Counted from the stretch's first letter, positions 27,601-35,339 are shown. The stretch: DNA of 36,285 bases from CAG-303 sp034172985 (GCA_034172985.1 JAXFDY010000101.1:1-36285), one strand, 5' to 3'. Notes: generated by a model from the sequence alone, not told the origin. Translations and numbers: made by a program.

Positions 27601-28931
27601 CAGGCTTCGTTTAATTGTACAGAATCTACGGTATTATTTTTTATACGGATACATTTCATATCCTGTCCGCCAATATCAAGGATACAATCTACGTCCGGTT
27701 CAAAAAATGCAGCAGCATAATAGTGTGAAACAGTCTCAACTTCGCCTTCATCTAACAGCAGAGCTGCTTTAACCAATGCTTCTCCATATCCGGTAGAGCA
27801 GGAATAAGCAATTTTCGCAGTAGAAGGAAGAAGAGAATATATTTCCTTAATTGATTTTATTGTGGTAGCTAAAGGGTTACCATTATTGCTGCTGTAAAAA
27901 GAATAAAGCAAGGTTCCGTCTTCACCTACAACAGCAGTTTTTGTGGTAGTAGAACCACAATCAATTCCTAAATAGCAGTTGCCGGAGTAATCTTCCAGAT
28001 GGGCTTTTTTGACAGTATGCACAGCATGTCTGGCTGCAAACTGGTCATATTCTTCCTGAGATGCAAAGAGAGGCTCCATACGTTTTACCTCGAAATCCAT
28101 CTTTACACCTTTGGATAAGCGATCAATCAGCTCTTCTACAGGGAAAGAGATTTCCTCTTTATAGTTCATGGCAGAACCGGTAGCGGCAAAAAGATGAGAA
28201 TGATCAGGTGCTATAATATGCTCATCTGTAAGTTTTAAAGTGCGGATAAATGCTGCTTTCAGTTCTGATAAAAAGTGAAGTGGACCGCCTAAAAATGCTA
28301 CATTTCCACGAATCGGCTTTCCGCATGCCAAACCGCTGATTGTCTGGTTTACAACCGCCTGAAAAATAGAAGCAGCCAAATCTTCTTTAGTGGCACCTTC
28401 ATTAATCAAAGGCTGGATATCTGTCTTTGCAAATACACCACAACGGGCAGCAATTGGATAGATTGCCTTATAATTTTTTGCATATTCATTTAATCCCGAG
28501 GCATCTGTCTGAAGGAGTGAAGCCATCTGGTCAATAAATGATCCTGTACCGCCGGCACAGATACCATTCATTCTTTGCTCAACGCCATTTGTGAAATAAA
28601 TGATTTTGGCATCTTCTCCACCAAGCTCTATGGCAACATCTGTCTGAGGTGCATAGTCATTGAGAGAGGTAGATACAGCCACAACTTCCTGTACAAAAGG
28701 TACCTCCAAATGTTTTGAAAGAGTGAGACCACCGGAACCGGTAATGACAGGATGGACAGAGACTGCTCCCAGCTGCTCCCTGGCAAGTTCTAATAAATCT
28801 TTTAAAGTTTCCTGAATATTAGCAAAATGACGCTTATAATCGGAAAACAAAATCTTGTTATTTTCGTCAATAATCGCTATCTTAACAGTAGTGGAACCTA
28901 TATCGATTCCAAGTTTGTAAAGTTTACTCAT
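24663..28931 (-). CDS. Giant acyl-CoA dehydratase activase-type protein (two ASKHA domains, DUF2229)
   Basis: The 1,422-residue protein belongs to the large BcrAD/BadFG activase group related to HgdC, the ATP-driven [4Fe-4S] reductase of 2-hydroxyacyl-CoA dehydratases. Two ASKHA ATPase domains are in tandem: residues 1-265 (LGIDIGSTTVKIAI; Cys125 in GICAGGTGSF; RCGVFAKTDI) and about 315-585 (LGIDCGSTTTKTAV; Cys444 in EACSSGCGSF; GTRCTVFMNS). Both carry iron-sulfur cysteines like those of HgdC. A cysteine cluster, ARCKGCTNNC, leads into a DUF2229 region and a HgdB-like C-terminal part. Such giant proteins are common in Clostridia, but their substrate is unknown. No separate dehydratase subunits are adjacent. 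ATG 28931 follows GGAG by nine bases; ATG 28955 lies in a hairpin. Confidence 0.9.
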   Translation of the reverse strand: MSKLYKLGIDIGSTTVKIAIIDENNKILFSDYKRHFANIQETLKDLLELAREQLGAVSVHPVITGSGGLTLSKHLEVPFVQEVVAVSTSLNDYAPQTDVAIELGGEDAKIIYFTNGVEQRMNGICAGGTGSFIDQMASLLQTDASGLNEYAKNYKAIYPIAARCGVFAKTDIQPLINEGATKEDLAASIFQAVVNQTISGLACGKPIRGNVAFLGGPLHFLSELKAAFIRTLKLTDEHIIAPDHSHLFAATGSAMNYKEEISFPVEELIDRLSKGVKMDFEVKRMEPLFASQEEYDQFAARHAVHTVKKAHLEDYSGNCYLGIDCGSTTTKTAVVGEDGTLLYSFYSSNNGNPLATTIKSIKEIYSLLPSTAKIAYSCSTGYGEALVKAALLLDEGEVETVSHYYAAAFFEPDVDCILDIGGQDMKCIRIKNNTVDSVQLNEACSSGCGSFIETFAKSLNYSIQDFAEAALFAKNPTDLGTRCTVFMNSNVKQAQKEGATVDDISAGLAYSVIKNALFKVIKITDAKDFGNKVVVQGGTFYNDAVLRSFEKIAGCEAVRPDIAGIMGAFGAALIARERFKNQETTMLSIDKINSLEFSTSMARCKGCTNNCLLTINKFSGGRQYITGNRCEKGIGKEKNKENVPNLFEYKLKRIFDYEPLTDDKAFRGTVGIPRVLNMYENFPFWAVFFKELGYKVVLSPQSSRKIYELGIESIPSESECYPAKLAHGHIEWLIKNDIKFIWYPCIPYERNETPDSNNHYNCPIVTSYPENIKNNVEELAQQQIKFLNPFIALTSCEIVSNRLADIFSEEFNIPRDEILNAAKAAWEELEHSRRDIELKGEETLRYMEQTGRRGIVLAGRPYHVDPEINHGIPELINSYGIAVLTEDSVSHLATVERPLIVMDQWMYHSRLYRAANFVKTKDNLDLIQLTSFGCGLDAVTCDCVNDILSNSGKIYTVLKIDEVNNLGAARIRIRSLLSALRVRDEQHITRTIMPSNITKVEFTEQMKQDGYTILVPQMTPIHFDLLEPALKATGLNVVMLQSDTKDPDYKAKCRNAVDIGLKYVNNDACYPSLIVVGMMMEAVLSGKYDVNKLAIIMTQTGGGCRASNYVGFIRRALKKAGYPQIPVISLSIQGLESNSGFKITPLLMVKGLQAVMYGDVFMRCLYRMRPYEIEKGSADALHEKWKKICIEQLEKPGYHMGEFRKNLTHIIEEFDQLPIHEDMKKPRVGIVGEILVKFLPSANNYLVELLEAEGAEAVMPDLLDFFYYSFYNSNFKADYLGMSKKTKHMANIGIKAINFIRRPVVKACEKSKHFTPPSDIRTLADMASPIVSLGNQTGEGWFLTGEMLELIHNGVPNIVCAQPFGCLPNHVVGKGVIKNLRNQHPEANIVAVDYDPGASEVNQLNRIKLMLATANKQLKNEV

Positions 28932-28951
28932 ACGTATTTCTCCATTCTTAA

Positions 28952-28991
28952 ACAATGGGGTTACGCTTTATTTTATGCGAAACCCCATTGT
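28952..28991 (-). terminator. Long hairpin between rhomboid-like and activase genes
   Basis: ACAATGGGGTT-A-CGC (28952-28966) pairs with GCG-A-AACCCCATTGT (28977-28991), 14 pairs with one A-A mismatch and a ten-base loop. On the minus strand it follows the rhomboid-like stop by 31 bases but has only a short T tract (TTGTTT), so it may end transcription partly or act as a leader hairpin for the activase, whose ATG is 20 bases further. Confidence 0.6.
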
Positions 28992-29022
28992 ATTATAGTA
29001 TAAAATCAAAACCTTTTCAACA

Positions 29023-29922
29023 TTATTCTTTCACATGTTCATGAGTAAAGATATGATCCTGACAATATTCATAATTACCTGCACATTTAGAACAGAATCG
29101 GAATGTAAGTTCAGGATTTGTTTCGCTGGTTCTTCCACATATAGCACATTTATGTTTTGCGATTCCCTGTGCCTGGTGTACATGTTTTTTATATGTCCGC
29201 TTGCGTTTTATTTCCCGAGGTGAGTACTTTTTCATATTTCTTGTCGCAAAGAAGAAAATAATGAAATTAAGTACAGATAAAATAATAGAAGCGGCATAAG
29301 AAAAGCAGAAATTAGCTCTTACGATGTCAGAATAACCTGCAAGAAGACCGGATGGGTTAAAATACATGGCAATATAAGAGAGACAGGTATAACCAAGATA
29401 GATAGCGTCTACAATCGCAAGCCATTTCATTTTAATTGGCAGAATCATCATAAAATATACCTGTGTATCCGGAAATAATGTGGCAAATGCCAAAAATGAT
29501 GCCATGTTGATGTAAGAGGTACTCATGGAGAGACTGACGCCAAAGGTACCGCCACTGACTAATAATGTAATCCAGTAAATAATCATTGAACCAAGTGTCA
29601 TAATCAGATATCCGGAGAGCATGTACATATTATAACGGAACGTGCCCCAGTAATTTTCAAGGGTATGTCCAATCCAATAATAAAGAATAAACATAAAGAT
29701 TGTAAAAAAGCTCAGTTGTTCAGGAACGGTAAGAACCCAGGTAAACAGTCGCCAGATTTGTCCATGCATGACTGCGGCCGGGTTTAATGATAACAGGGAA
29801 TAAATATTTTGATTAAAAAGAAGGATGACATAGCCGATGCCGTAACCAATCAGAATATAGTTGATTAGATTAGGAATGGCGTATTTTCCTATTTTTCTTT
29901 CGAGTTTGTTCAAAAAATTCAT
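29023..29922 (-). CDS. Rhomboid-like membrane protein with C-terminal zinc finger
   Basis: The 299-residue protein has about six membrane segments in its first 225 residues. The part HGQIWRLFTWVL, followed later by LENYWGTFRYNMYML, matches the N-terminal half of the rhomboid/derlin superfamily. The rhomboid catalytic serine motif GxSG is not clearly present: the candidate is GVSLSM, and I see no catalytic His in the last helix. After a basic stretch (PREIKRKRTYKKH) comes a probable zinc-binding tail, CAICG, FCSKC and YCQDHIFTHEH. The likely role is a non-proteolytic membrane scaffold, but this is inference. ATG 29922 follows GGAGG by five bases. It lies between the LysM gene and the activase gene, all on the minus strand. 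Confidence 0.75.
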   Translation of the reverse strand: MNFLNKLERKIGKYAIPNLINYILIGYGIGYVILLFNQNIYSLLSLNPAAVMHGQIWRLFTWVLTVPEQLSFFTIFMFILYYWIGHTLENYWGTFRYNMYMLSGYLIMTLGSMIIYWITLLVSGGTFGVSLSMSTSYINMASFLAFATLFPDTQVYFMMILPIKMKWLAIVDAIYLGYTCLSYIAMYFNPSGLLAGYSDIVRANFCFSYAASIILSVLNFIIFFFATRNMKKYSPREIKRKRTYKKHVHQAQGIAKHKCAICGRTSETNPELTFRFCSKCAGNYEYCQDHIFTHEHVKE

Positions 29923-29939
29923 GTTAACCTCCAAATAAA

Positions 29940-29975
29940 ACTATAACTTGCAGAAAAGTATCTGCAAGTTATAGT
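29940..29975 (-). terminator. Terminator of the LysM gene
   Basis: A perfect 15-pair inverted repeat, ACTATAACTTGCAGA (29940-29954) with TCTGCAAGTTATAGT (29961-29975), loop AAAGTA. On the minus strand it is followed by TTTTATTT, so it ends the LysM transcript; the rhomboid-like ATG is 18 bases further. Confidence 0.88.
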
Positions 29976-30032
29976 ATAATTGTTTTTATGGAATATTACC
30001 AGTAAAAAATGTATTAATTTGTTTCTTCGTTA

Positions 30033-30401
30033 TTATGATTCATTTCGAAGCAGAGACTGGAATTTTTCGAAAGTCATGTCTTCTCTTGCAATCAGTTCAG
30101 ACATACGGATATTTTTGTCAAAAACATCTGCACCAGCAGTTTCGTCCGTATCCAGACTTGAAGTGGTCATAGGGTTTTCCATGGTGTTATTTTCCATGTC
30201 GCTTCTTCGGATTGGAATGCAGATTTCCTGGCCAATCTGCAGATTATACACATTCAGATTACGATTTGCATTCATGATTTCGCCAATGGGTACATTGTAG
30301 TAGCGGCTAAGGAGATATAGGGAGTCTCCCTTTTTGATGGTGTGTACAATGCCATTGCATTTTCGGCAGTAACAAATATTTCCATAATAGTTATTATCCA
30401 T
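30033..30401 (-). CDS. Small LysM-domain protein
   Basis: The 122-residue product has one LysM domain at about 19-63 (HTIKKGDSLYLLSRYYNV, then NLNVYNLQIGQEICIPI), a fold that binds peptidoglycan or chitin-like sugars. The N-terminus, MDNNYYGNICYCRKCNG, has no signal peptide, but has closely spaced cysteines (CYCRKC). The C-terminal 55 residues are polar with a helical end (MSELIAREDMTFEKFQSLL). Without a signal it may be released by a non-standard route or act inside, as do LysM proteins of spores. GGAGG lies seven bases before the ATG; a promoter is at 30450-30478 and a terminator at 29940-29975, so it is transcribed on its own. Confidence 0.85.
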   Translation of the reverse strand: MDNNYYGNICYCRKCNGIVHTIKKGDSLYLLSRYYNVPIGEIMNANRNLNVYNLQIGQEICIPIRRSDMENNTMENPMTTSSLDTDETAGADVFDKNIRMSELIAREDMTFEKFQSLLRNES

Positions 30402-30449
30402 TATGAACCTCCGGATGAGACTATGTTTTGGAACATATCGTTTTAGTGT

Positions 30450-30478
30450 ATTATATGAAGTGAGTGAAAAAAAGTGAA
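30450..30478 (-). promoter_or_regulatory. Putative promoter of the LysM gene
   Basis: On the minus strand TTCACT (30478-30473), 17 bases, then a perfect TATAAT (30455-30450). It gives a leader of about 40 bases and lies back to back with the folD promoter at 30485-30513. Confidence 0.6.
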
Positions 30479-30484
30479 TAGGAA

Positions 30485-30513
30485 TTGCAAAAGAGAGAGA
30501 AAATTGATATAAT
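30485..30513 (+). promoter_or_regulatory. Promoter of folD
   Basis: TTGCAA (30485-30490), 17 bases, TATAAT (30508-30513). Transcription would start near 30520, giving a leader of about 26 bases ahead of the folD ATG. Confidence 0.68.
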
Positions 30514-30545
30514 GAATGACAATATATAGAGAAAGGAAAAGAAAG

Positions 30546-31382
30546 ATGTATCAGATTATAGATGGAAAAAGAATATCCCAGGAAATCAAAGATGAATTAA
30601 AAGATAAGGTGGCTGAGTTGAAGGCCAATGATACAAATGTAACGCTTGCAGTGATTCAGGTTGGCAATGATCCTGCTTCCAGTGTGTATGTAGGAAATAA
30701 GAAAAAGGCATGTGCTTACATAGGGATAGAATCTCTTTCTTATGAGTTGCCGGAAGAAACAACAGAAGAAGAGCTTTTGAAGCTGATTGATGAGTTAAAT
30801 CAAAACCAGAAAGTAAATGGGATTCTGGTTCAGCTTCCGTTGCCAAAACAGATTGATGAGAAGAAAGTAATCCAGACGATTGCACCGGAGAAAGATGTAG
30901 ATGGATTTCATGAACAGAATGTAGGTGCATTGTGCGTTGGAGGAAAAGGATTTGTGTCCTGTACCCCATTGGGAGTGATTGAGTTATTAAAACGGTCCGG
31001 TATAGAAATTGAAGGGAAAAATTGTGTTGTACTGGGAAGAAGCAATATTGTAGGAAAACCTATGGCTATGCTTTTGCTGAGAGAGAACGGAACAGTAACA
31101 GTATGCCATTCCAGAACAAAGAATTTAAAAGAAATTACAAAACAGGCAGATATTTTAGTTGTTGCCATAGGAAAGCCAAAATTTGTGGATGACACATACA
31201 TTAAAGAAGGGGCAGTTGTGATTGATGTGGGCATTCACAGAAATGAAAATAATAAGCTGTGCGGAGATGTGGATTTTGAAAAAGTAGCACCTCATACCAG
31301 TGCTATTACACCGGTTCCGGGAGGAGTAGGACCGATGACCATAGCAATGCTTATGAATAATTGTGTTAGTTCTGTCTTATAA
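30546..31382 (+). CDS. folD: Bifunctional methylenetetrahydrofolate dehydrogenase/cyclohydrolase FolD
   Basis: FolD interconverts 5,10-methylene-, 5,10-methenyl- and 10-formyl-tetrahydrofolate, supplying one-carbon units. The 278-residue product is of normal length, with the catalytic Tyr/Lys block SSVYVGNKKKACAYIGI, the folate-site signature NGILVQLPLPKQID, PEKDVDGFHEQNVG, the nucleotide loop VVLGRSNIVGKPMAMLLL, and the final TPVPGGVGPMTIAMLM. ATG 30546 follows AGAAAGGAAAAG; a longer reading from 30516 has no ribosome site and starts at the predicted transcript start. It has its own promoter and terminator, so it is a single-gene unit. Confidence 0.97.
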   Translation: MYQIIDGKRISQEIKDELKDKVAELKANDTNVTLAVIQVGNDPASSVYVGNKKKACAYIGIESLSYELPEETTEEELLKLIDELNQNQKVNGILVQLPLPKQIDEKKVIQTIAPEKDVDGFHEQNVGALCVGGKGFVSCTPLGVIELLKRSGIEIEGKNCVVLGRSNIVGKPMAMLLLRENGTVTVCHSRTKNLKEITKQADILVVAIGKPKFVDDTYIKEGAVVIDVGIHRNENNKLCGDVDFEKVAPHTSAITPVPGGVGPMTIAMLMNNCVSSVL

Positions 31383-31420
31383 AAAATATCCGGGATATGA
31401 GGTATCCCGGATATTTTTTT
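31381..31420. terminator. Bidirectional terminator between folD and GH51 genes
   Basis: AAAAAATATCCGGGATA (31381-31397) with TATCCCGGATATTTTTTT (31403-31420), loop TGAGG. The stem overlaps the folD stop and has A and T tracts on both sides, so it can end both folD and the convergent GH51 gene, which stops at 31447. Confidence 0.94.
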
Positions 31421-31446
31421 GCCTTATATAGAAAATTATTGAAAGT

Positions 31447-34400
31447 CTATACAAGATCTGCAATCACAGCAACAACAGAATTTGCAGGAAGTGTGATGAC
31501 AGTTGAACCGTTTTCAAATACAGCAGAAGATTCTACCGGAACAATTGGTTCATTTTCTTTTGTATTTACATTTGGTACATGAGCTTTCTCAATATCACCT
31601 GTAATTGTAACTACTTTGGCATTTGCGATTACATCTACGTCTTTGATAACAAGCTTTGCAGGCTTATCAAAATTGTCTGCATTTACAAGTTTCATGTAGA
31701 TTTTCTTGTCGTCCCTTGTTACGGAATGGAAAATTTCTTTATTGTATGCTTCCAGTTTGTAATCAAGGACTTTGGAACAAAATGCTCCGTCTGTGTAAGA
31801 ACAGATGAGATTCTTTCCAGTTTCACCGCCATAATTTACTGTAATTGTATATTCTTTGTCGCAGTCAATTGCTTCATAGCAGGCAGAACGTAAGTTTCCA
31901 GCACAGCTACTGGAGGAGAAGTCTCCAAGACGATAACCTTCGACTCCATCTTTGTATACTTTCACACCTGTTGCCTCAGAATCATAAGCAACTGCGTATT
32001 CAATGGCATTTTTTGTCTCTGTCTCAATGTTTGTGACACCAGCGCCTACATAGAAACCATCATTTCCGGAAAGCTTTTTAGCTACGACATTGACAGTATA
32101 ATCAGTCCAGTCAGGACGGATACAGTAAATACCGCTTAAGGTTCCCTTGGCATCAATCATCATGCATGAATCCTCAAATCTGACGTCTCCTGAATTTGGA
32201 ATCAGTGCAAATCCATCAGGCATTCCGTTTGCAAAATCAGTTTCAAATAAAACTTCCTGATTTTTATTTGAAGTGACTTTGACACTCTTAACTAATATTT
32301 TTGCATTTGCAGTAGCTACTTCGATACCACCTCTAGGGATAAGAGCAGTAGCTTTACCATTTTCATAGGTTTCAAAACTTGTAGAGAGTCCTTTTTTACC
32401 AATATATTGAGCAAATAACTGCTGTACATAGTAAGTAGGAGTATACCATACAGATTCATTATCAAACCAGATACAATCAGGTGTCCATCTGTATGTGTTG
32501 TCTGTTAAAATCTTATTGAACAGAGGAGCAGTAGCAGCAAGTCTGACTACATCAGAATTATTTTCAAAACCTGTCATTACAGCAGCTTCAGCTACAGCAC
32601 CGGCCAATGTATTCTTTTCAGATGAAGCATATTCACCGACAAATACTTTGGAGCTTTCAACATCATTGATAGTTCCATCTTCGTTATAAGAACGATAATA
32701 ATAGTTGTATCGGTCAACATTATTTAACAAATAATTATTTGCCCTGTAATAATGTTCATCTGCGATTGTTTCCATAAAGTGTTTTTGGTACTTGTACCAT
32801 GAAACTTCTTCTTCTGTACTTGTCTCGCCATCTGTGAAAGCAACCTTGGCAGTACCTTCATTACAGCCGGCAAGGAATTTCCAGCCATATTTGTATGCAT
32901 CATCATCAGCCTGGGCACCTACAGTTGAGAGAATAGTCAGGTCATACCCCGGATATGTCTCAGCCACATACTTAGTGATTCTCTCATAGAAGATTTCAAA
33001 ACTAGCCATGAATTCCGGTCCCCAGTTTTCGTTACCTACACCTAAGTAATGTAAATCGAAAGGCGCTTCATGTCCCATATATTTACGAAGAGCAGCCCAT
33101 TCATTATTCTCAAAATCAGTACTGATTGCAAAATCAATAAGATCTGTAAAATTCTTAATATATTTTTCCTGTAAAGCACCTCCTGCAGGATTCGCATAAT
33201 CGGAACGAGCCTGGCATAGCACACCACAAGCCATAACAGGAAGAGGAGTAGCACCCAGATCTTCAGATAACTGGAAGTATTCCATATAACCAAGACCCAT
33301 GGTCATCATATAACCCCACACATTGAAGTTTTCTTTTCTTGTCTCAACATCGCCGACAGAATCTTTCCAGTCATAAACATTTTCCCAGATATAAGAACCT
33401 TCGGAAATACAGCCGCCCGGGAATCTCAAGAAGGTTGGGTGTAAATCTACAAGAGCCTTTACAAGATCCGGTCTTAAACGATAATTGGAGTTGTTCAGGT
33501 AATTTGCGTGAGCAGAAGGGGAATCTGCTTCTTCTTTTGCACCCCATACATTTTCAGGGAAAAGAGATACCATATCGATAGATGCTTTGCCCTTAAATAC
33601 CATTTTTAACTGTCCCATTCCGGAAGCAGAAGCAGTAAATGTAATATATTCTTCTTTGCCGTACTTTGTCCATTCGGAAGATGTGATCTCAACAATCTGT
33701 GTGTCAGAAAGCGGAGCATCATGCTCATCTACAATGGTAAGTTCAAGAGATGCATTCTGTTCGGCTTTTGCCCAGATAGTAAGGTCGTATTTTTCACCGG
33801 CAGTCATTTTCATGGAACAAGCATGATTGTTGTCACAGAAACCTCTGTTATAAATCACGGCTCCGTCAGCAACTTCTACATAATAATTATTTCTGTCATC
33901 ATCTGTGACACCATAGAATTCATTTAAACCACCCTGGTTCATCGGTGTCATCTTGTCTGTATCACCGAACCAGAAGGCAAGTGGATTGCGATTACGTCCG
34001 GTAGATTTTCCGTTTTCTCCGGAACGCATGTCATAAGTATCAAATGTAAATGCTTCAAAAGAACGGTTCTGAATCATTTCAGCATAGATACCGCCATCGG
34101 CTGCATTGTTGATATCTTCATAAAATAATCCCCAGAGAGTATCGCTGATATCTACTACTGTATCTTTGCCATTTACAGTCAATGTGTATGGCGGCATATT
34201 TTTAGGAAGTGCAGTAATGTTATATGTTTTTGATATAGATGCATTCCCTTTTGTCAGAACTGCTGTAAGTGAAACAGCGGCAGGTTCCTGAATATCAAGA
34301 AGTTTTCCGTCATCTGTAACAGCGGAGGTGTTGCTGGATGACCATGATACAGATACCTTGTCTCCCATAAGAGATGTTGCAAGGCTGTAATCCTTGATAG

Positions 34401-35178
34401 CGATTTTCACAGGAGCTTCCAGATATTTCTCTTTTGCAAGATTTACGATTTCTTCATCAGAAAGGGAATCGCACATTACTTCCAGAATATCATATTCAGA
34501 CAGAACATCGGAGAAAATCCTTACATCTGCCATGGCACCGGAAAAGTCATTATCCGGTTCATACTGTGATTTTCCGATAAAGTTATTTACATAGTTAGTT
34601 TTGTCTTCAAAAGTTGCGAACCATTTGCGAAGTTTTGCATATGTACCACTGGAGGTCTGGCTGATAGAAGCATCTGCAGCAACTTCACCATTGATATATA
34701 CAATCGGACCTGCACTGCTGAGTGTACCTTCTTTTGTGCCGGCAACTGTTACGGCAATATGAGTCCATTGACCCACAGGAAGAGCTTTTACAGGATCAGC
34801 AACAAGGTCTTCTCCGATAAAACATGCAGTACGCAGATTTCTTGTCACAAAAAGATTTGGCTGGCCAGGACCTTTTCCGAAATCAAAAAGACGTTCCCAT
34901 ACATTTGTGCCCTGCTCAGGATAAACCCATGCAGATAATGTAACACCATTATTATCACTTACATCCTTTAATATATTATCAGGAAGTTTCAGATAGCTTG
35001 TACTGTTTTTGCCACCTGCCATTTTTAAAGCCATTCTTCCTTCGATAGAAGTGGTAACTGGAAGGGAAGTTCCCATAGCAACTGCGTCCATCTGGTTACC
35101 GGATGCATCTTTTCCCGGATTGCCGGAATCCTCAAAGGTATAATGGGCTGTCAGACTCTTCTTTAAAAATTCATTCAT
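31447..35178 (-). CDS. LamG-GH51 alpha-L-arabinofuranosidase, multidomain
   Basis: The 1,243-residue protein should remove alpha-L-arabinofuranose from arabinan or arabinoxylan. In order it has a LamG-type domain (about 10-230, with VTLSAWVYPEQG and GQWTHIAVTV), an atrophied bacterial Ig-like domain (about 235-330), and a GH51 catalytic region from about 335 (SDTLWGLFYEDINNAADGG; LRFPGGCISEG). The acid/base is Glu717 in GVGNENWG and the nucleophile Glu849 in FVGEYASS. A beta-sandwich insertion (about 970-1150) precedes the C-terminal end of the arabinofuranosidase fold. There is no signal peptide and no anchor, which is odd for a LamG/Ig-bearing enzyme. ATG 35178 is nine bases after GGAG (35188-35191); ATG 35184 is only three. 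Confidence 0.9.
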   Translation of the reverse strand: MNEFLKKSLTAHYTFEDSGNPGKDASGNQMDAVAMGTSLPVTTSIEGRMALKMAGGKNSTSYLKLPDNILKDVSDNNGVTLSAWVYPEQGTNVWERLFDFGKGPGQPNLFVTRNLRTACFIGEDLVADPVKALPVGQWTHIAVTVAGTKEGTLSSAGPIVYINGEVAADASISQTSSGTYAKLRKWFATFEDKTNYVNNFIGKSQYEPDNDFSGAMADVRIFSDVLSEYDILEVMCDSLSDEEIVNLAKEKYLEAPVKIAIKDYSLATSLMGDKVSVSWSSSNTSAVTDDGKLLDIQEPAAVSLTAVLTKGNASISKTYNITALPKNMPPYTLTVNGKDTVVDISDTLWGLFYEDINNAADGGIYAEMIQNRSFEAFTFDTYDMRSGENGKSTGRNRNPLAFWFGDTDKMTPMNQGGLNEFYGVTDDDRNNYYVEVADGAVIYNRGFCDNNHACSMKMTAGEKYDLTIWAKAEQNASLELTIVDEHDAPLSDTQIVEITSSEWTKYGKEEYITFTASASGMGQLKMVFKGKASIDMVSLFPENVWGAKEEADSPSAHANYLNNSNYRLRPDLVKALVDLHPTFLRFPGGCISEGSYIWENVYDWKDSVGDVETRKENFNVWGYMMTMGLGYMEYFQLSEDLGATPLPVMACGVLCQARSDYANPAGGALQEKYIKNFTDLIDFAISTDFENNEWAALRKYMGHEAPFDLHYLGVGNENWGPEFMASFEIFYERITKYVAETYPGYDLTILSTVGAQADDDAYKYGWKFLAGCNEGTAKVAFTDGETSTEEEVSWYKYQKHFMETIADEHYYRANNYLLNNVDRYNYYYRSYNEDGTINDVESSKVFVGEYASSEKNTLAGAVAEAAVMTGFENNSDVVRLAATAPLFNKILTDNTYRWTPDCIWFDNESVWYTPTYYVQQLFAQYIGKKGLSTSFETYENGKATALIPRGGIEVATANAKILVKSVKVTSNKNQEVLFETDFANGMPDGFALIPNSGDVRFEDSCMMIDAKGTLSGIYCIRPDWTDYTVNVVAKKLSGNDGFYVGAGVTNIETETKNAIEYAVAYDSEATGVKVYKDGVEGYRLGDFSSSSCAGNLRSACYEAIDCDKEYTITVNYGGETGKNLICSYTDGAFCSKVLDYKLEAYNKEIFHSVTRDDKKIYMKLVNADNFDKPAKLVIKDVDVIANAKVVTITGDIEKAHVPNVNTKENEPIVPVESSAVFENGSTVITLPANSVVAVIADLV

Positions 35179-35230
35179 TCTCATAATCTCCTTTTCCTAG
35201 TACGAATGGGTAAAATACACCATTAACAAT

Positions 35231-35259
35231 ATTCTACTATCAATTAGAAATTCATGCAA
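35231..35259 (-). promoter_or_regulatory. Putative promoter of the GH51 gene
   Basis: On the minus strand TTGCAT (35259-35254), 17 bases, TAGAAT (35236-35231). The -35 box lies exactly in the spacer of an inverted repeat (35243-35273), which would suit regulator control. Confidence 0.55.
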
Positions 35260-35273
35260 CAAGAATTTCTAAT
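35243..35273. repeat. 11-bp inverted repeat, candidate operator
   Basis: ATTAGAAATTC (35243-35253) and GAATTTCTAAT (35263-35273) are perfect inverted copies, nine bases apart. The spacer holds the -35 box of the GH51 promoter. It lies upstream of the expected transcript start, so it acts as DNA, not as an RNA hairpin. Confidence 0.6.
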
Positions 35274-35310
35274 AATTCATAGGAAAAACAAGGGGATACA
35301 CAAAAAAATG

Positions 35311-35339
35311 TTGACACATTTTTGGTTTGGATTTATACT
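35311..35339 (+). promoter_or_regulatory. Strong promoter of the broken ABC transporter gene
   Basis: Perfect TTGACA (35311-35316), 17 bases, TATACT (35334-35339). Transcription would start near 35346, only about 11 bases before a terminator hairpin. Confidence 0.75.
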
